From NVTR01 sp036479015 (GTDB lineage Bacteria; Pseudomonadota; Alphaproteobacteria; Rhodobacterales; Rhodobacteraceae): DNA of 64,000 bases. The DNA is taken from positions 17,190 to 81,189 of the forward strand of contig JAZGFB010000039.1 in the NCBI GenBank assembly GCA_036479015.1. The letters run 5' to 3'. Below the pieces are notes generated by a model. The model did not search any database, was not told the DNA's origin, and worked only from the letters and a program-made list of their open reading frames with translations. Numbering within the stretch: position 1 is the first letter of the stretch; every line of letters starts with the position of its first letter. A program made the position numbers and the translations under genes. Below, in pieces: positions 44,454 to 53,205 of this stretch.

Positions 44454-45157
44454 GGTGTGGTCTTGACCCGTTCCATCAACTTTTCACCGGTTTCGTTACG
44501 CTCTGAATAGCGGTCAACCAGCTGGTCTTTGATATCGCGCGTTAACAGGGTGAATTTCACCAGTTCCTCCATCACATCGACCATACGATTGTAGTTTGGT
44601 GATGGCCGCATTCGGTCAGTGTCGTCAAACTCCTGGAAAGCCTTGGGGGTGGAAGATTGGTTGGGAATGGTCAGCATGCGCATCCAACGCCCCAGAACGC
44701 GCAACTGGTTCACTGTGTTGAAACTTTGAGAACCGCCATTGACCTGCATGACGGCCAGGGTTTTGCCCTGTGTTGGCCGCACAGCCCCCAGTGAAAGCGG
44801 TATCCAGTCAATCTGGGCCTTCATCACAGCCGTCATGGACCCGTGGCGTTCGGGTGAACACCAGACCATGCCTTCGCACCAGTTGACCAGATCGCGCAGT
44901 TGTCTGACCTTTTCATGGCTTTCGTCGGCGTCATCGGGCAGGGGCAGGCCGGATGGGTCAAATGCGCGCGTTTCAGCACCAAGCCGGTCAAGCACGCGTG
45001 CGGCTTCCTGGTTCATCAATCGGCTGAATGAACGCGGCCGAAGCGAGCCGTGCAAAAGCAGGATACGGGGCTTGTGACTGCTGGGATTATTGGGGCTTAG
45101 CAGGCTCTGGTCACTGCTTTGGAAAGCCTGATTGTTTATATTGGGCGTCTTGGTCAC
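44450..45157 (-). CDS. arsH: ArsH, NADPH-dependent FMN oxidoreductase
   Basis: A 235-residue flavodoxin-like protein with the ArsH signature: ILLLHGSLRPRSFSRLMNQEA (FMN phosphate loop) and GMVWCSPERHGSMTAVMKAQIDWIPLS. It oxidises trivalent methyl- and aryl-arsenicals to less toxic pentavalent forms. Divergent from arsR and followed by aqpS with a 4-base overlap. The N-terminal stretch before residue 30 is Ser/Asn-rich and variable in the family. Confidence 0.93.
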   Translation of the reverse strand: MTKTPNINNQAFQSSDQSLLSPNNPSSHKPRILLLHGSLRPRSFSRLMNQEAARVLDRLGAETRAFDPSGLPLPDDADESHEKVRQLRDLVNWCEGMVWCSPERHGSMTAVMKAQIDWIPLSLGAVRPTQGKTLAVMQVNGGSQSFNTVNQLRVLGRWMRMLTIPNQSSTPKAFQEFDDTDRMRPSPNYNRMVDVMEELVKFTLLTRDIKDQLVDRYSERNETGEKLMERVKTTP

Positions 45158-45199
45158 GGTTAATATGTCCTGAACTTATTTTGCGCAATTAGATAAATC

Positions 45200-45217
45200 G
45201 ATAATACTCGAATTATC
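45200..45217. promoter_or_regulatory. ArsR operator candidate
   Basis: GATAAT-N6-ATTATC inverted repeat in the AT-rich region between the divergent arsH-aqpS and arsR genes, 63 bases before the arsR ATG at 45280. Its place and AT-rich dyad fit an ArsR/SmtB-family operator. Confidence 0.55.
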
Positions 45218-45279
45218 AAATTGAATAACAAATGAAGCCTGTGCTTGTCAAGCTTCGATATTTCGGCCATTGTCGATAT

Positions 45280-45618
45280 ATGAACCAGAATACAGCAATT
45301 GACGCGTTTGGTGCCCTGGCACAGCAATCCAGAATGACCATATTTCGGCTTTTGGTCAAAGCGACCCCACGGGCATTGCCAGTGGGAACTATTTCGCGTG
45401 AACTGGGGATTATCCCGTCAACCCTGTCAGGGCATCTTGCAATTTTGAAACGGGCAGGGCTGCTAAATGCCAGCCGTCATCAGCGTGAAATTCACTATTC
45501 TGCCAATATTGGGGTGGTGAATGACCTGGTCAGTTTTTTGCTTGCCGATTGTTGTGCTGGTCAGGTGGAAAATTGTGCGCAAATCCTGACGCTATTGGAT
45601 GAGACAGGGGATACCTGA
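45280..45618 (+). CDS. arsR: ArsR-family metalloregulator
   Basis: A 112-residue ArsR repressor with the winged helix (LAQQSRMTIFRLLVKA to STLSGHLAILKRAGLLNASR). A cysteine cluster near the C terminus, DCCAGQVENC, gives three thiols for As(III), like the C-terminal site of Acidithiobacillus-type ArsR rather than the CVC motif in the DNA helix. The start may be ATG 45280 (standard N terminus) or ATG 45232; neither has a clear ribosome-binding site. Confidence 0.9.
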   Translation: MNQNTAIDAFGALAQQSRMTIFRLLVKATPRALPVGTISRELGIIPSTLSGHLAILKRAGLLNASRHQREIHYSANIGVVNDLVSFLLADCCAGQVENCAQILTLLDETGDT

Positions 45619-45666
45619 AGCCTCCCAAATTCTGCCCGCCCCAGGGGGGCAGGCAGTGTTATTCGC

Positions 45667-46728
45667 TTAGCTGTAAAGTTTGCCGGTGCTAGTCGCCAGA
45701 AAGTCGCTAAGTGAAATGTCTTCCTGTTTCAAAAAGCCCTGGGCTGGCAACGTACCGGCACGCACCATTTCGATAATCGCAACCACAGACCCGGCGGTTG
45801 TCCAGGCAATAGCCGTTTGTTTGCCGCCAGCAACCACCACCGGCTGGTAGCCGCGTACAAATTCTTTGCGTTGTAGTTGGCCGTCAATCTCACCCTCTGA
45901 GGCAACATGGACATAGACAACATCGTCCTCAACCGGCGGTTTGGCATTGACCAAAATTTCCCCGGCCAGATCGCGGCGCTCGCGCATCAGCAGTTCATGG
46001 AAGAAGAAATTCATAAGCTCCACATGGCCCGGATAGCGGATGGTTTTATAGTCGATATTATCGACTTTACCCAGATAGGTTTCGCACATGGTGCCCAACC
46101 CGCCTGATGTTGTGAAGGCCTCCAACTGAATGCCGTTGATATAGATGGTTTCAAGCCATTCCATGGCTGAAACCCATTTGCGCTGGCCTTCTTCGATGAC
46201 TTCACAATCGTTCAGGTATTCATTCACAACACCCTGTGAGGACCAGTTAAAAGCATAGCCCATCAACCCTGTTGGGTTTTGCGGCAATGCGCCAACACGC
46301 ATACGGATAGAACGGCAGGTATCAAATTTTTCAACGTGGGACGCACCAACGATGCCGATAAACCCTGGTGCAAGGCCACATTGCGGTGCCATCAACCCCT
46401 TAGAGGTTTTACTTAGCTCAATGATGGCTTCTGTTGTTGGGACATCTTCGGTCAGATCAAAATAGTGGATGCCCGCACCGTGCGCGACTGTGGCAACAGC
46501 CACGTTCAGATTGAAGGGCAGGCAGGACAGAACAGCGTCAACTTTTCCAAATTGTTCGGCCAGCGCGTCGGTCGAGCTGACGTCTAACTGGCTGACAGTA
46601 AAGGGCAGGTTTTCACGTGGGGTGGTAACGTCAAATCCGATGACTTCAAATCCGGCTTCATGCAGCATTTTCGCTGCAAGTGATCCGATCTTACCCAGTC
46701 CTAGGACTGCAATTTTTTTCAATGTCAT
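45667..46728 (-). CDS. Saccharopine dehydrogenase-family protein (possible lysine 6-dehydrogenase)
   Basis: A 353-residue oxidoreductase with a Rossmann start KKIAVLGLGKIGSLAAKML and the family segment MAPQCGLAPGFIGIVGASHV. It has only the saccharopine-dehydrogenase/lysine-dehydrogenase part, no LKR domain. Directly upstream (11 bases) is an ALDH7-type dehydrogenase, so it likely yields alpha-aminoadipate semialdehyde, either from saccharopine or straight from lysine (LysDH). Which of these is right cannot be decided here. Confidence 0.82.
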   Translation of the reverse strand: MTLKKIAVLGLGKIGSLAAKMLHEAGFEVIGFDVTTPRENLPFTVSQLDVSSTDALAEQFGKVDAVLSCLPFNLNVAVATVAHGAGIHYFDLTEDVPTTEAIIELSKTSKGLMAPQCGLAPGFIGIVGASHVEKFDTCRSIRMRVGALPQNPTGLMGYAFNWSSQGVVNEYLNDCEVIEEGQRKWVSAMEWLETIYINGIQLEAFTTSGGLGTMCETYLGKVDNIDYKTIRYPGHVELMNFFFHELLMRERRDLAGEILVNAKPPVEDDVVYVHVASEGEIDGQLQRKEFVRGYQPVVVAGGKQTAIAWTTAGSVVAIIEMVRAGTLPAQGFLKQEDISLSDFLATSTGKLYS

Positions 46729-46739
46729 TTTGGTTGCCT

Positions 46740-48239
46740 TTAGATGTCAAACTTGATGCCCTGCGCGAGCGGCAGGTCACGGGAATAGTTGATGGTGTTG
46801 GTCTGGCGGCGCATATAGCCGCGCCAGGCGTCCGATCCGCTTTCGCGCCCGCCGCCGGTGTCTTTTTCACCACCAAACGCGCCACCGATTTCGGCACCGG
46901 ATGGTCCGATGTTCACATTGGCAATGCCGCAATCAGATCCACTGGCAGATAGAAAATATTCTGTCTCGCGGACATCTGTTGAAAAGATGCAAGATGACAG
47001 GCCCTGTGGCACATCGTTTTGCAACGCAATGGCATCTGCCAGTTCAGTGTATTTCATTACATACAGGATTGGGGCGAATGTTTCGTGCTTCACGATCGCA
47101 GACTGACCGGGCATATCAACAATGGCCGGGTTAACATAATAACCCTCAGCAAAATCATCCTGCAAAACACGCTGGCCGCCATAAACTGTGCCGCCTTCAG
47201 TCTGGGCCTGTTTCAGGGCCGATTGCATAGCATCATAGGCTTGCGTGTCGATCAACGGGCCAACCAATACGCCATCATCCAGCGGGTTGCCGATGTTTAG
47301 ACCGGCATAAGCGGTTTTTAGGCGTGGCATCAATTGGTCATAGATATCTTCATGCACGATCAGGCGGCGCAGGCTGGTGCAGCGTTGCCCGGCGGTGCCA
47401 ACGGCTGAAAACACCACGGCCCGCAACGCCATCTCGATATCGGCGGACGGGGTGACGATCATGGCGTTGTTGCCGCCCAACTCCAAAATGCAGCGCCCAA
47501 AACGCTCGGCCAGCTTCGCCCCAATGGCATGGCCCATACGGGTGGACCCGGTGGCTGACATTATGGCTACTTTGCGCGACGTGGTCAGAACTTCACCGAC
47601 ATCGGCTTTTCCGATCACTGTTTGGATCAAGCCAGCTGGGGCGTCGCCAAATTTTTGCAGGGCCCGGTCACAAATTTTCTGAACCGCCAATGCCGTGAGT
47701 GGCGTTTTTTCTGATGGCTTCCAGATGACCGGGTCCCCGCAAACCAATGCCAGGGCCGCATTCCAGCACCAGGGGGCAACTGGAAAGTTGAATGCAGTAA
47801 TGATGCCGCAGACCCCCATGGGGTGCCAGGTTTCGCGCATGGAATGACCGGGGCGCTCGGATGCGATGGTCAGGCCAAACAACTGGCGTGACAGGCCCAC
47901 GGCCAGGTCGCAAATGTCGATCATTTCTTGAACTTCACCCAGGCCTTCTTGCAGGATCTTGCCGCATTCCAGGCTGACCAGTGCGCCAAGGTTATCCTTT
48001 TCGACGCGCAGTTCAGCCCCGAGCAAACGTACAAGCTCACCGCGGCGCGGTGCCGGGGTATCGCGCCAGGTTTGGAACGCAGATACGCCCCGATCTATTG
48101 CTGCGACAACGTCGTCTTTGCTGTCCATCGTAAGGGTGGCCAAATGGCTACCATCCACCGGGGTATGCACCGCTAGGTCCCCGCCAGAAATTTCGCCCTG
48201 GGAAAAGCCCGCATCCATCAGTACTTTATTAAGAGTCAT
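46740..48239 (-). CDS. Aldehyde dehydrogenase, ALDH7/alpha-aminoadipate-semialdehyde type
   Basis: A 499-residue aldehyde dehydrogenase. The nucleophile is in GQRCTSLRRLIVHE (Cys) and the general base in CILELGGNNAMIV (Glu). GPSGAEIGGAFGGEKDTGGGRESGSDAWRGYMR in sequence is typical for ALDH7A1-like enzymes, which oxidise alpha-aminoadipate semialdehyde. ATG 48239 is preferred because GAGGCGG stands before it and it gives the usual N terminus. Divergent from an Lrp regulator, with the saccharopine-type dehydrogenase downstream. Confidence 0.88.
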   Translation of the reverse strand: MTLNKVLMDAGFSQGEISGGDLAVHTPVDGSHLATLTMDSKDDVVAAIDRGVSAFQTWRDTPAPRRGELVRLLGAELRVEKDNLGALVSLECGKILQEGLGEVQEMIDICDLAVGLSRQLFGLTIASERPGHSMRETWHPMGVCGIITAFNFPVAPWCWNAALALVCGDPVIWKPSEKTPLTALAVQKICDRALQKFGDAPAGLIQTVIGKADVGEVLTTSRKVAIMSATGSTRMGHAIGAKLAERFGRCILELGGNNAMIVTPSADIEMALRAVVFSAVGTAGQRCTSLRRLIVHEDIYDQLMPRLKTAYAGLNIGNPLDDGVLVGPLIDTQAYDAMQSALKQAQTEGGTVYGGQRVLQDDFAEGYYVNPAIVDMPGQSAIVKHETFAPILYVMKYTELADAIALQNDVPQGLSSCIFSTDVRETEYFLSASGSDCGIANVNIGPSGAEIGGAFGGEKDTGGGRESGSDAWRGYMRRQTNTINYSRDLPLAQGIKFDI

Positions 48240-48377
48240 AATCCGCCTCTGCATTGTCAGTTTGATTAAATGTAGCCGCGGTATGCCTGTTATATCAATT
48301 GGCAATAACGATCTTTTTATTGGATGGATTGTAAAAATAGGCTAAGAGTAAAGTAAAAATAACTATAAGGATGCCAG

Positions 48378-48809
48378 GTGGATACAGCTGAAAAAGACCA
48401 AATGCTGTTAGCGCTCTTACAGGGCAATGGCCGGATGTCAGTATCTGAAATTGCCCGCCGTTTATCCTGTTCGCGAACAGCGGCGCAAATGCGTTTGCAG
48501 AAATTGGAACGCAACGGTGTGATTGATGGCTATTTTGCCCGCCTGTCACCGGAGTATTTGCAAAAACAGGTGCGGGCCCTAGTAATGGTCAAATTCCCCC
48601 CAGGGCAGCGGGGCCAGATTGAAGAGGCACTGGCCGATATTGTCCAGGTGGCGTCATTATATTCTATCAGTGGGGTATTTGATATGGCAGCGGTGGTTTC
48701 GGCTGGGTCAATGGCGGAGCTTGATCTTATTTTGGATAAAATGGGCTGTCTGGATGGTGTGGATGAAACCATGTCGTCGATTATTTTGTCTACAAAAATT
48801 GATCGGTAG
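48378..48809 (+). CDS. Lrp/AsnC-family regulator
   Basis: A 143-residue Lrp/AsnC regulator: HTH at 1-60 (LALLQGNGRMSVSEIARRLSCSRTAAQMRLQKL in sequence) and the C-terminal RAM effector domain (ISGVFDMAAVVSAGSMAELD). It starts at a GTG with AAGGA 7 bases upstream. Divergent from the ALDH gene, so it likely activates the lysine-catabolic pair in response to lysine or a related amino acid. Confidence 0.9.
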   Translation: MDTAEKDQMLLALLQGNGRMSVSEIARRLSCSRTAAQMRLQKLERNGVIDGYFARLSPEYLQKQVRALVMVKFPPGQRGQIEEALADIVQVASLYSISGVFDMAAVVSAGSMAELDLILDKMGCLDGVDETMSSIILSTKIDR

Positions 48810-48895
48810 CGGCGCCGTTGTCTGCCGATCCATCCAGGTATAGAACCAATGAAAACCACACAAACCAACGCTAACAAGTCATGAAGGATCGGCGA

Positions 48896-49801
48896 ATGCC
48901 TACCCCCATACAACAGCGTCTCCATCTGCCGTCACATGCTGTGTTGCGCAGCTTTGAATGCGCGGCGCGCCAGCAAAGCTTTACCCTGGCCAGCGAAGAG
49001 CTGGGGCTGACACAAAGCGCCGTTAGCCGTCAGGTAAAGGAACTGGAACAGATCATCGGCACAGACCTGTTTCGCCGTGTTGGGCGTGGCGTGGTTCTGA
49101 CCGATGCCGGACGAAACCTGGCTGTTGACCTGGCCATTGATTTGGAAAATATCCGACAGACGGTGGTGCGGGCAATTGCATCCGGGGATCAGGGAACAGT
49201 TCTTAGGATTGCAGTATTGCCAACATTCGCCAGCCGGTGGCTGATCCCGCGACTTGCTGATTTTGCGGAACGTGCCCCTAATGTGACCGTTAATCTGGCC
49301 ACCCGGTTGGAACCTTTTGACCTGGCGAAAGAACGGTTTGATATTGCGATCCATTTTGGCGCAGAAAATTGGCCCGGTACAAAAATGACCCGGATTTTTG
49401 AAGAGGACATGATCGCAGTTTGCGCCCCCAGCTTTGCAACCCGCCACAAGATAGCGCAATCCGCAGAAATGACCGACCTGCCATTGTTGCATCTGGAAAC
49501 CCGGCCCATGGCGTGGTCTGACTTTTTTGTGCAACTGGGTGTCGCCGACAGTGGAAATTTATCCGGTATGTATTTCGATCAGTTTTCGATGCTGATCGCG
49601 GCGGCGGTTGCGTCCCTTGGGGTTGCGCTGATTCCGCAATACCTGATTGAAAGTGAACTATCTGACGGTAGGCTTGTTCAACTGGGCGATGCCCGATTGC
49701 GTACCAAAAACGCATATTTTGTGGTCACCAGCGCTGGGGCCAACCGCCCCGGGGTGGGTCTTTTTACCAATTGGATCAGATCGGCGGTACAAGCCCCTTA
49801 A
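48896..49801 (+). CDS. LysR-family regulator (GcvA-like)
   Basis: A 301-residue LysR regulator of the GcvA type: LPSHAVLRSFECAARQQSFT is the typical N terminus, followed by the HTH (LGLTQSAVSRQVKELEQ) and a ligand domain. AAGGA lies 9 bases before ATG 48896; a further ATG at 48881 is possible. It converges on the aminotransferase gene with a 4-base overlap of stops, so it may regulate that operon or the lysine genes. Confidence 0.88.
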   Translation: MPTPIQQRLHLPSHAVLRSFECAARQQSFTLASEELGLTQSAVSRQVKELEQIIGTDLFRRVGRGVVLTDAGRNLAVDLAIDLENIRQTVVRAIASGDQGTVLRIAVLPTFASRWLIPRLADFAERAPNVTVNLATRLEPFDLAKERFDIAIHFGAENWPGTKMTRIFEEDMIAVCAPSFATRHKIAQSAEMTDLPLLHLETRPMAWSDFFVQLGVADSGNLSGMYFDQFSMLIAAAVASLGVALIPQYLIESELSDGRLVQLGDARLRTKNAYFVVTSAGANRPGVGLFTNWIRSAVQAP

Positions 49802-51102
49802 AGGAGTGGCCTAATATTACGAAATCCTGCAAGAATAGTTTCCGCAAACCGGTCAATTTCCACCTTTGTCATCGGTGTGGATAATGTGCCAGAGCAAGTT
49901 TCAATCATCAAAAACCCATTATCAAACAGATGGTTAAGTAGTAACTTAAGGGCGCTTGTTTCCTTTGCCGTGGCAAAACCTGAGCGATAGCCCGTTGGCG
50001 CTGTTTCTTTCAGGTGTACGCGAAACATTGATCCTTTCCCCGTCACACAAGCAGGCACATCAGCCACCTGTATGGCATCAGAAATTGCTGATCGCGTGTA
50101 ATCTGCCAATGTATTCAGCCGCTTAATCGCCTCGCGATCAAACATTTCCATAGCAATGCGTCCGGCCGTCATGGTGATCGGGTTGGCGGAAAATGTGCCG
50201 TAATGTGGGAATAACAACTTTTCTGACAGGGGGTTCATCACGTCCATCACATCGGCGCGCCCGGCCAATGCCCCAACCGGAAAGCCACCACCAATCATCT
50301 TGCCCATGGCTGTCATATCTGGCGTGAAATCATAGCCTTCCTGAGCGCCGCCATAGCCGGTGCGAAAGGTGATCACCTCATCACAAATCATCAGCGCGCC
50401 ATTGTCAGTACACCATTTGCGGATCGCGCGAACAAAGGCGACGCTGGCGGGAATGACACCAATCCGGTGCGGCAACAGATCAAGCAGCACCCCCGCCAGT
50501 TGATCTGCATGTTGATCCAAGATTTTGATGGCAAGTTCCGGGTCATTGAACGGGATGACCACAACGTCATCCAATACACCCTGTGGGGTGCCAAACGAAA
50601 CCGGCGTACTGCGCGGCTCCTGGGCATTGCCCCAGTTAGAAGGGTTCGCGGTTTGGCTGACTTCGGCATAGTCATATAGCCCATGATACGAGCCTTCGAC
50701 CTTGGCGATTTTGGCGCGCCCGGTGAAGGCACGCGCAGATTTAATGCAGCTCATCACCGCCTCGGTGCCTGAATTCACAAACCGCATTTTATCAAATCCG
50801 GGGTTTCGGCTGATAATATGTTCGGCGTAAACCACCTCAGCCTCGGTCCCCACCGTGAAGGCGCTGCCTTTGGCCAGTTGTTCGGTGACGGCCGACACAA
50901 TCTTCGGATGGGCATGACCGTGGATCAACGAAGCTACATTATTGGCAAAATCAATGCGCGTGACACCTTCGATGTCGGTGACAGTGCAGCCCTGTGCATG
51001 GGCCGCATAAATTGGGTGGGGCTTGCGCAGGATCGTGTTTCGGCTGATGCCGCCGGGCATGACCTTTTTGGCGCGAGCATACAGGGCGGCTGACTTGGTC
51101 AC
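49798..51102 (-). CDS. Class III (GSAM-like) PLP aminotransferase/aminomutase
   Basis: A 434-residue PLP enzyme related to glutamate-1-semialdehyde aminomutase. The Schiff-base lysine is in AMGKMIGGGFPVGALAGR, the cofactor aspartate in ALMICDEVITFRTG. The N terminus KVMPGGISRNTI is GSAM-like. This is not the only place where a housekeeping hemL could be, and the tight coupling (4-base overlap) to a ferredoxin and a KamA-family enzyme suggests a dedicated amino-acid pathway: moving or removing an amino group of the aminomutase product. The substrate is unknown. Confidence 0.85.
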   Translation of the reverse strand: MTKSAALYARAKKVMPGGISRNTILRKPHPIYAAHAQGCTVTDIEGVTRIDFANNVASLIHGHAHPKIVSAVTEQLAKGSAFTVGTEAEVVYAEHIISRNPGFDKMRFVNSGTEAVMSCIKSARAFTGRAKIAKVEGSYHGLYDYAEVSQTANPSNWGNAQEPRSTPVSFGTPQGVLDDVVVIPFNDPELAIKILDQHADQLAGVLLDLLPHRIGVIPASVAFVRAIRKWCTDNGALMICDEVITFRTGYGGAQEGYDFTPDMTAMGKMIGGGFPVGALAGRADVMDVMNPLSEKLLFPHYGTFSANPITMTAGRIAMEMFDREAIKRLNTLADYTRSAISDAIQVADVPACVTGKGSMFRVHLKETAPTGYRSGFATAKETSALKLLLNHLFDNGFLMIETCSGTLSTPMTKVEIDRFAETILAGFRNIRPLL

Positions 51103-51422
51103 CTTTGCAGATGTTCCAGCTTACCGGTCACCCCATCCCATTTTTTGGCATCTGGCAGCGGGTCTTTTTGGTCAGTGATACTGGGCCAGACTTGCGCCAA
51201 TTCTTCGTTCAGTTGCAGAAATTCCTTTTTGTTGTCGGGCAGGTCGTCGTCTTTGAATATTGCATCCGCCGGGCAGGCCTCGACACAATCATCGCAATCG
51301 ATGCATTCATCCGGGTGGATCACCAGAAAATTTGGGCCCTCATAAAAGCAATCTACCGGGCAGATGTCGACGCAGTCGGTGTATTTGCACTGAATGCAAT
51401 TGTCGGTGACAACATAGGTCAT
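51099..51422 (-). CDS. fdxA: 7Fe-type ferredoxin (FdxA family)
   Basis: A 107-residue ferredoxin with an N-terminal CIQCKYTDCVDICPVDCFYEG and CIDCDDCVEACP, the cysteine set for one [3Fe-4S] and one [4Fe-4S] cluster as in Azotobacter FdI-type FdxA. It overlaps both neighbours by 4 bases, so it is made in step with the radical SAM enzyme and most likely provides its reducing electron. The C-terminal tail (~40 residues) is as in other FdxA. Confidence 0.93.
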   Translation of the reverse strand: MTYVVTDNCIQCKYTDCVDICPVDCFYEGPNFLVIHPDECIDCDDCVEACPADAIFKDDDLPDNKKEFLQLNEELAQVWPSITDQKDPLPDAKKWDGVTGKLEHLQR

Positions 51423-52849
51423 TCAGCTGCCTCTTGGGTTTTTAGACCGATGTCGTACATCGAAAACAGTTCGGCCTCGTCGTAAATCACCCGGTCATTA
51501 TAGCCACTGAACCAAATGGCGTCGGGATTGCGCCCGACAATGGTGACCTTGCAGCGATCTTTGGCATCTTCGGCAGAACGCAAAAGTTTTAGGATCACCA
51601 CACCGTTTTCACCCCCCGGCACACCGGGCATTGGGGTGTTGGTAACGGCGGACACTTCGGTTTTGCCTTTGTAATGGGTGATAGACAGGCGGGCGTGGGC
51701 CTCAACACCTGACAGGCCTTTTTGGCTTTCATTTAGGATACGCCAGGCTTCTTCTATTGGGACGTTGAACGCTTTGTGGCCAACAATGTCGCGCCCACAA
51801 AAGAAATAGTGGTTTTCAACCCCGTTGCGTTTTAATTCGCGCTGCATGATGCGCAGGGCGTCGGGATCATTGTTGATGCCTTTGATGATTGGCGACTGGT
51901 TGTCGACGTTGATCCAGGGGCGGCTGCCAAATTTTTGTACAGCGGCGCGGGTGGCATCGATCCATTCAAGTCCGCCCGCCGGGTGGCCGATAAAATCACC
52001 ATCCAGCCCCTTTTTCAAAAATTCATCTGGGTGGTTGAAATGCACCATCATGCGCAGGTTCGTTTGCGGGTAAGCGGTATGGAAATCATCAAGCATGGCA
52101 AAGAATGTATCGTCAAACCGGTCCGGGAAGAACGCCAGTTCTTTGGTTCCCAAGCGGATCGATTCAATGCCCGACTCGGCCAGGGCCGCCAGCCACTGGG
52201 CGATGTTCTTGTTGCCCAGAACCATCGGGTCGCCGCCAGACATCAATATTTCGCGCAGCTTTTCACGGCCGGTATCCGGGTGTCGGCCGCCATTGTCGGC
52301 CACGGCGCGGTTGTGGTCTTTTACATAGGCGACAATTTCACTGATCTGCGCCAGGCCTTTGGGGGCTGATGTGCCATCAGCACGTTTGATCATCTTTTTG
52401 GCAATCAGTTCTTCGCGGTAGCAAAACCGGCAATGGGCAGAACAGGTGGCAGCGACATAGATCAGGCCAAGTTCATACTTGTGGATCAGCCCCTCCACTG
52501 GGCTATAGGACATCTGGTTGCCCGGGTCTTCAGCCCCGTCCAGATCATAGGTTTCTTTCGGGCTGGCTTTAACCAGGGTCTGAATGGCCGGGCTGTTCAC
52601 CGCCAGTTCAAAATAATGCCGGGTGATTTTGATGGGCATCCGGGCCTGGACATCACGCTCTGTGCCATCAAGATCCGTGATCGCCTTAAGCTCGGCAGAT
52701 GAATAGAAACCCTGCATGTCCTGGGGGGCGTTGCCTTCTAGGAATTTCTTGATACCGGTGATGATCTGACGGTCATATTTGCCGTTGGTGACCTTAGCTA
52801 GGAACGCCTGTTCATAGTCAGAAGGGATATGTTTTTCAGCTTTGGCCAT
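51419..52849 (-). CDS. KamA-family radical SAM aminomutase-like protein
   Basis: A 476-residue radical SAM protein. The cluster motif is CSAHCRFCYR (C-X3-C-X2-C), and IREILMSGGDPMVL-type and QSPIIKGINNDPDALR segments match KamA (lysine 2,3-aminomutase). By eye the PLP lysine of KamA seems kept (HYKGKTEV against PGGGGKTPV), but the glycine loop is degenerate and the aspartates that bind the lysine side chain are not evident. It is about 60 residues longer than usual. ATG 52849 is preferred to ATG 52936. It leads the operon with ferredoxin and aminotransferase. Substrate unknown. Confidence 0.8.
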   Translation of the reverse strand: MAKAEKHIPSDYEQAFLAKVTNGKYDRQIITGIKKFLEGNAPQDMQGFYSSAELKAITDLDGTERDVQARMPIKITRHYFELAVNSPAIQTLVKASPKETYDLDGAEDPGNQMSYSPVEGLIHKYELGLIYVAATCSAHCRFCYREELIAKKMIKRADGTSAPKGLAQISEIVAYVKDHNRAVADNGGRHPDTGREKLREILMSGGDPMVLGNKNIAQWLAALAESGIESIRLGTKELAFFPDRFDDTFFAMLDDFHTAYPQTNLRMMVHFNHPDEFLKKGLDGDFIGHPAGGLEWIDATRAAVQKFGSRPWINVDNQSPIIKGINNDPDALRIMQRELKRNGVENHYFFCGRDIVGHKAFNVPIEEAWRILNESQKGLSGVEAHARLSITHYKGKTEVSAVTNTPMPGVPGGENGVVILKLLRSAEDAKDRCKVTIVGRNPDAIWFSGYNDRVIYDEAELFSMYDIGLKTQEAAE

Positions 52850-53064
52850 TATCAATTCCGGTGCTTGGGGGGTGGGGTAAAATTTGTCTCTTGCCGTGTG
52901 GCTGAGCTTCGCAGATTTTTCATATATTACAATCATCCATTACGCATGAACTGATGTGTAATTGGAATGAATCCTCACGGATAATGACTGGTGCGCATGG
53001 GGTCGCACCGCAATCAGAAATGCGTTACGAGTTATTGTCAAATCTGGTGTTTAAGGATTGTTAG

Positions 53065-53205
53065 TCATGCAGCGATCTGGCTATTTTCTGTGGTTCCAAT
53101 TCCGTCTTTGAACGTGACGTCTGTGATGACTTTTGCAAGGTAATCAAAGCCGCGTAGCTTTCTCCAGTTTTGGAACTGTCCCTCGATTTTCTTCGACAAA
53201 TCTAA
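53065..53205 (-). pseudogene. C-terminal fragment of an IS256-family transposase
   Basis: On the minus strand the stretch reads ...EGQFQNWRKLRGF, then DYLAKVITDVTFKDG and a stop at 53065-53067. The W-R-K/R-L-x-G ... V-x-F-x-D-G ending is typical for IS256-type (mutator) transposases. Only the last ~45 residues are left; the rest is cut off where the next IS3-type gene ends. A dead remnant. Confidence 0.6.

Noticed and set aside
45625..45660. GC-rich dyad between arsR and the saccharopine-type gene
   Set aside because: The pairing is short and no T-run follows, so a terminator is not supported.
51419..52849. Loss of the PLP lysine in the KamA-type protein
   Set aside because: At first PGGENG seemed to replace PGGGGK, but aligning the preceding S-G segment puts HYKGKTEV there, which keeps a lysine. 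I therefore claim only a degenerate loop.
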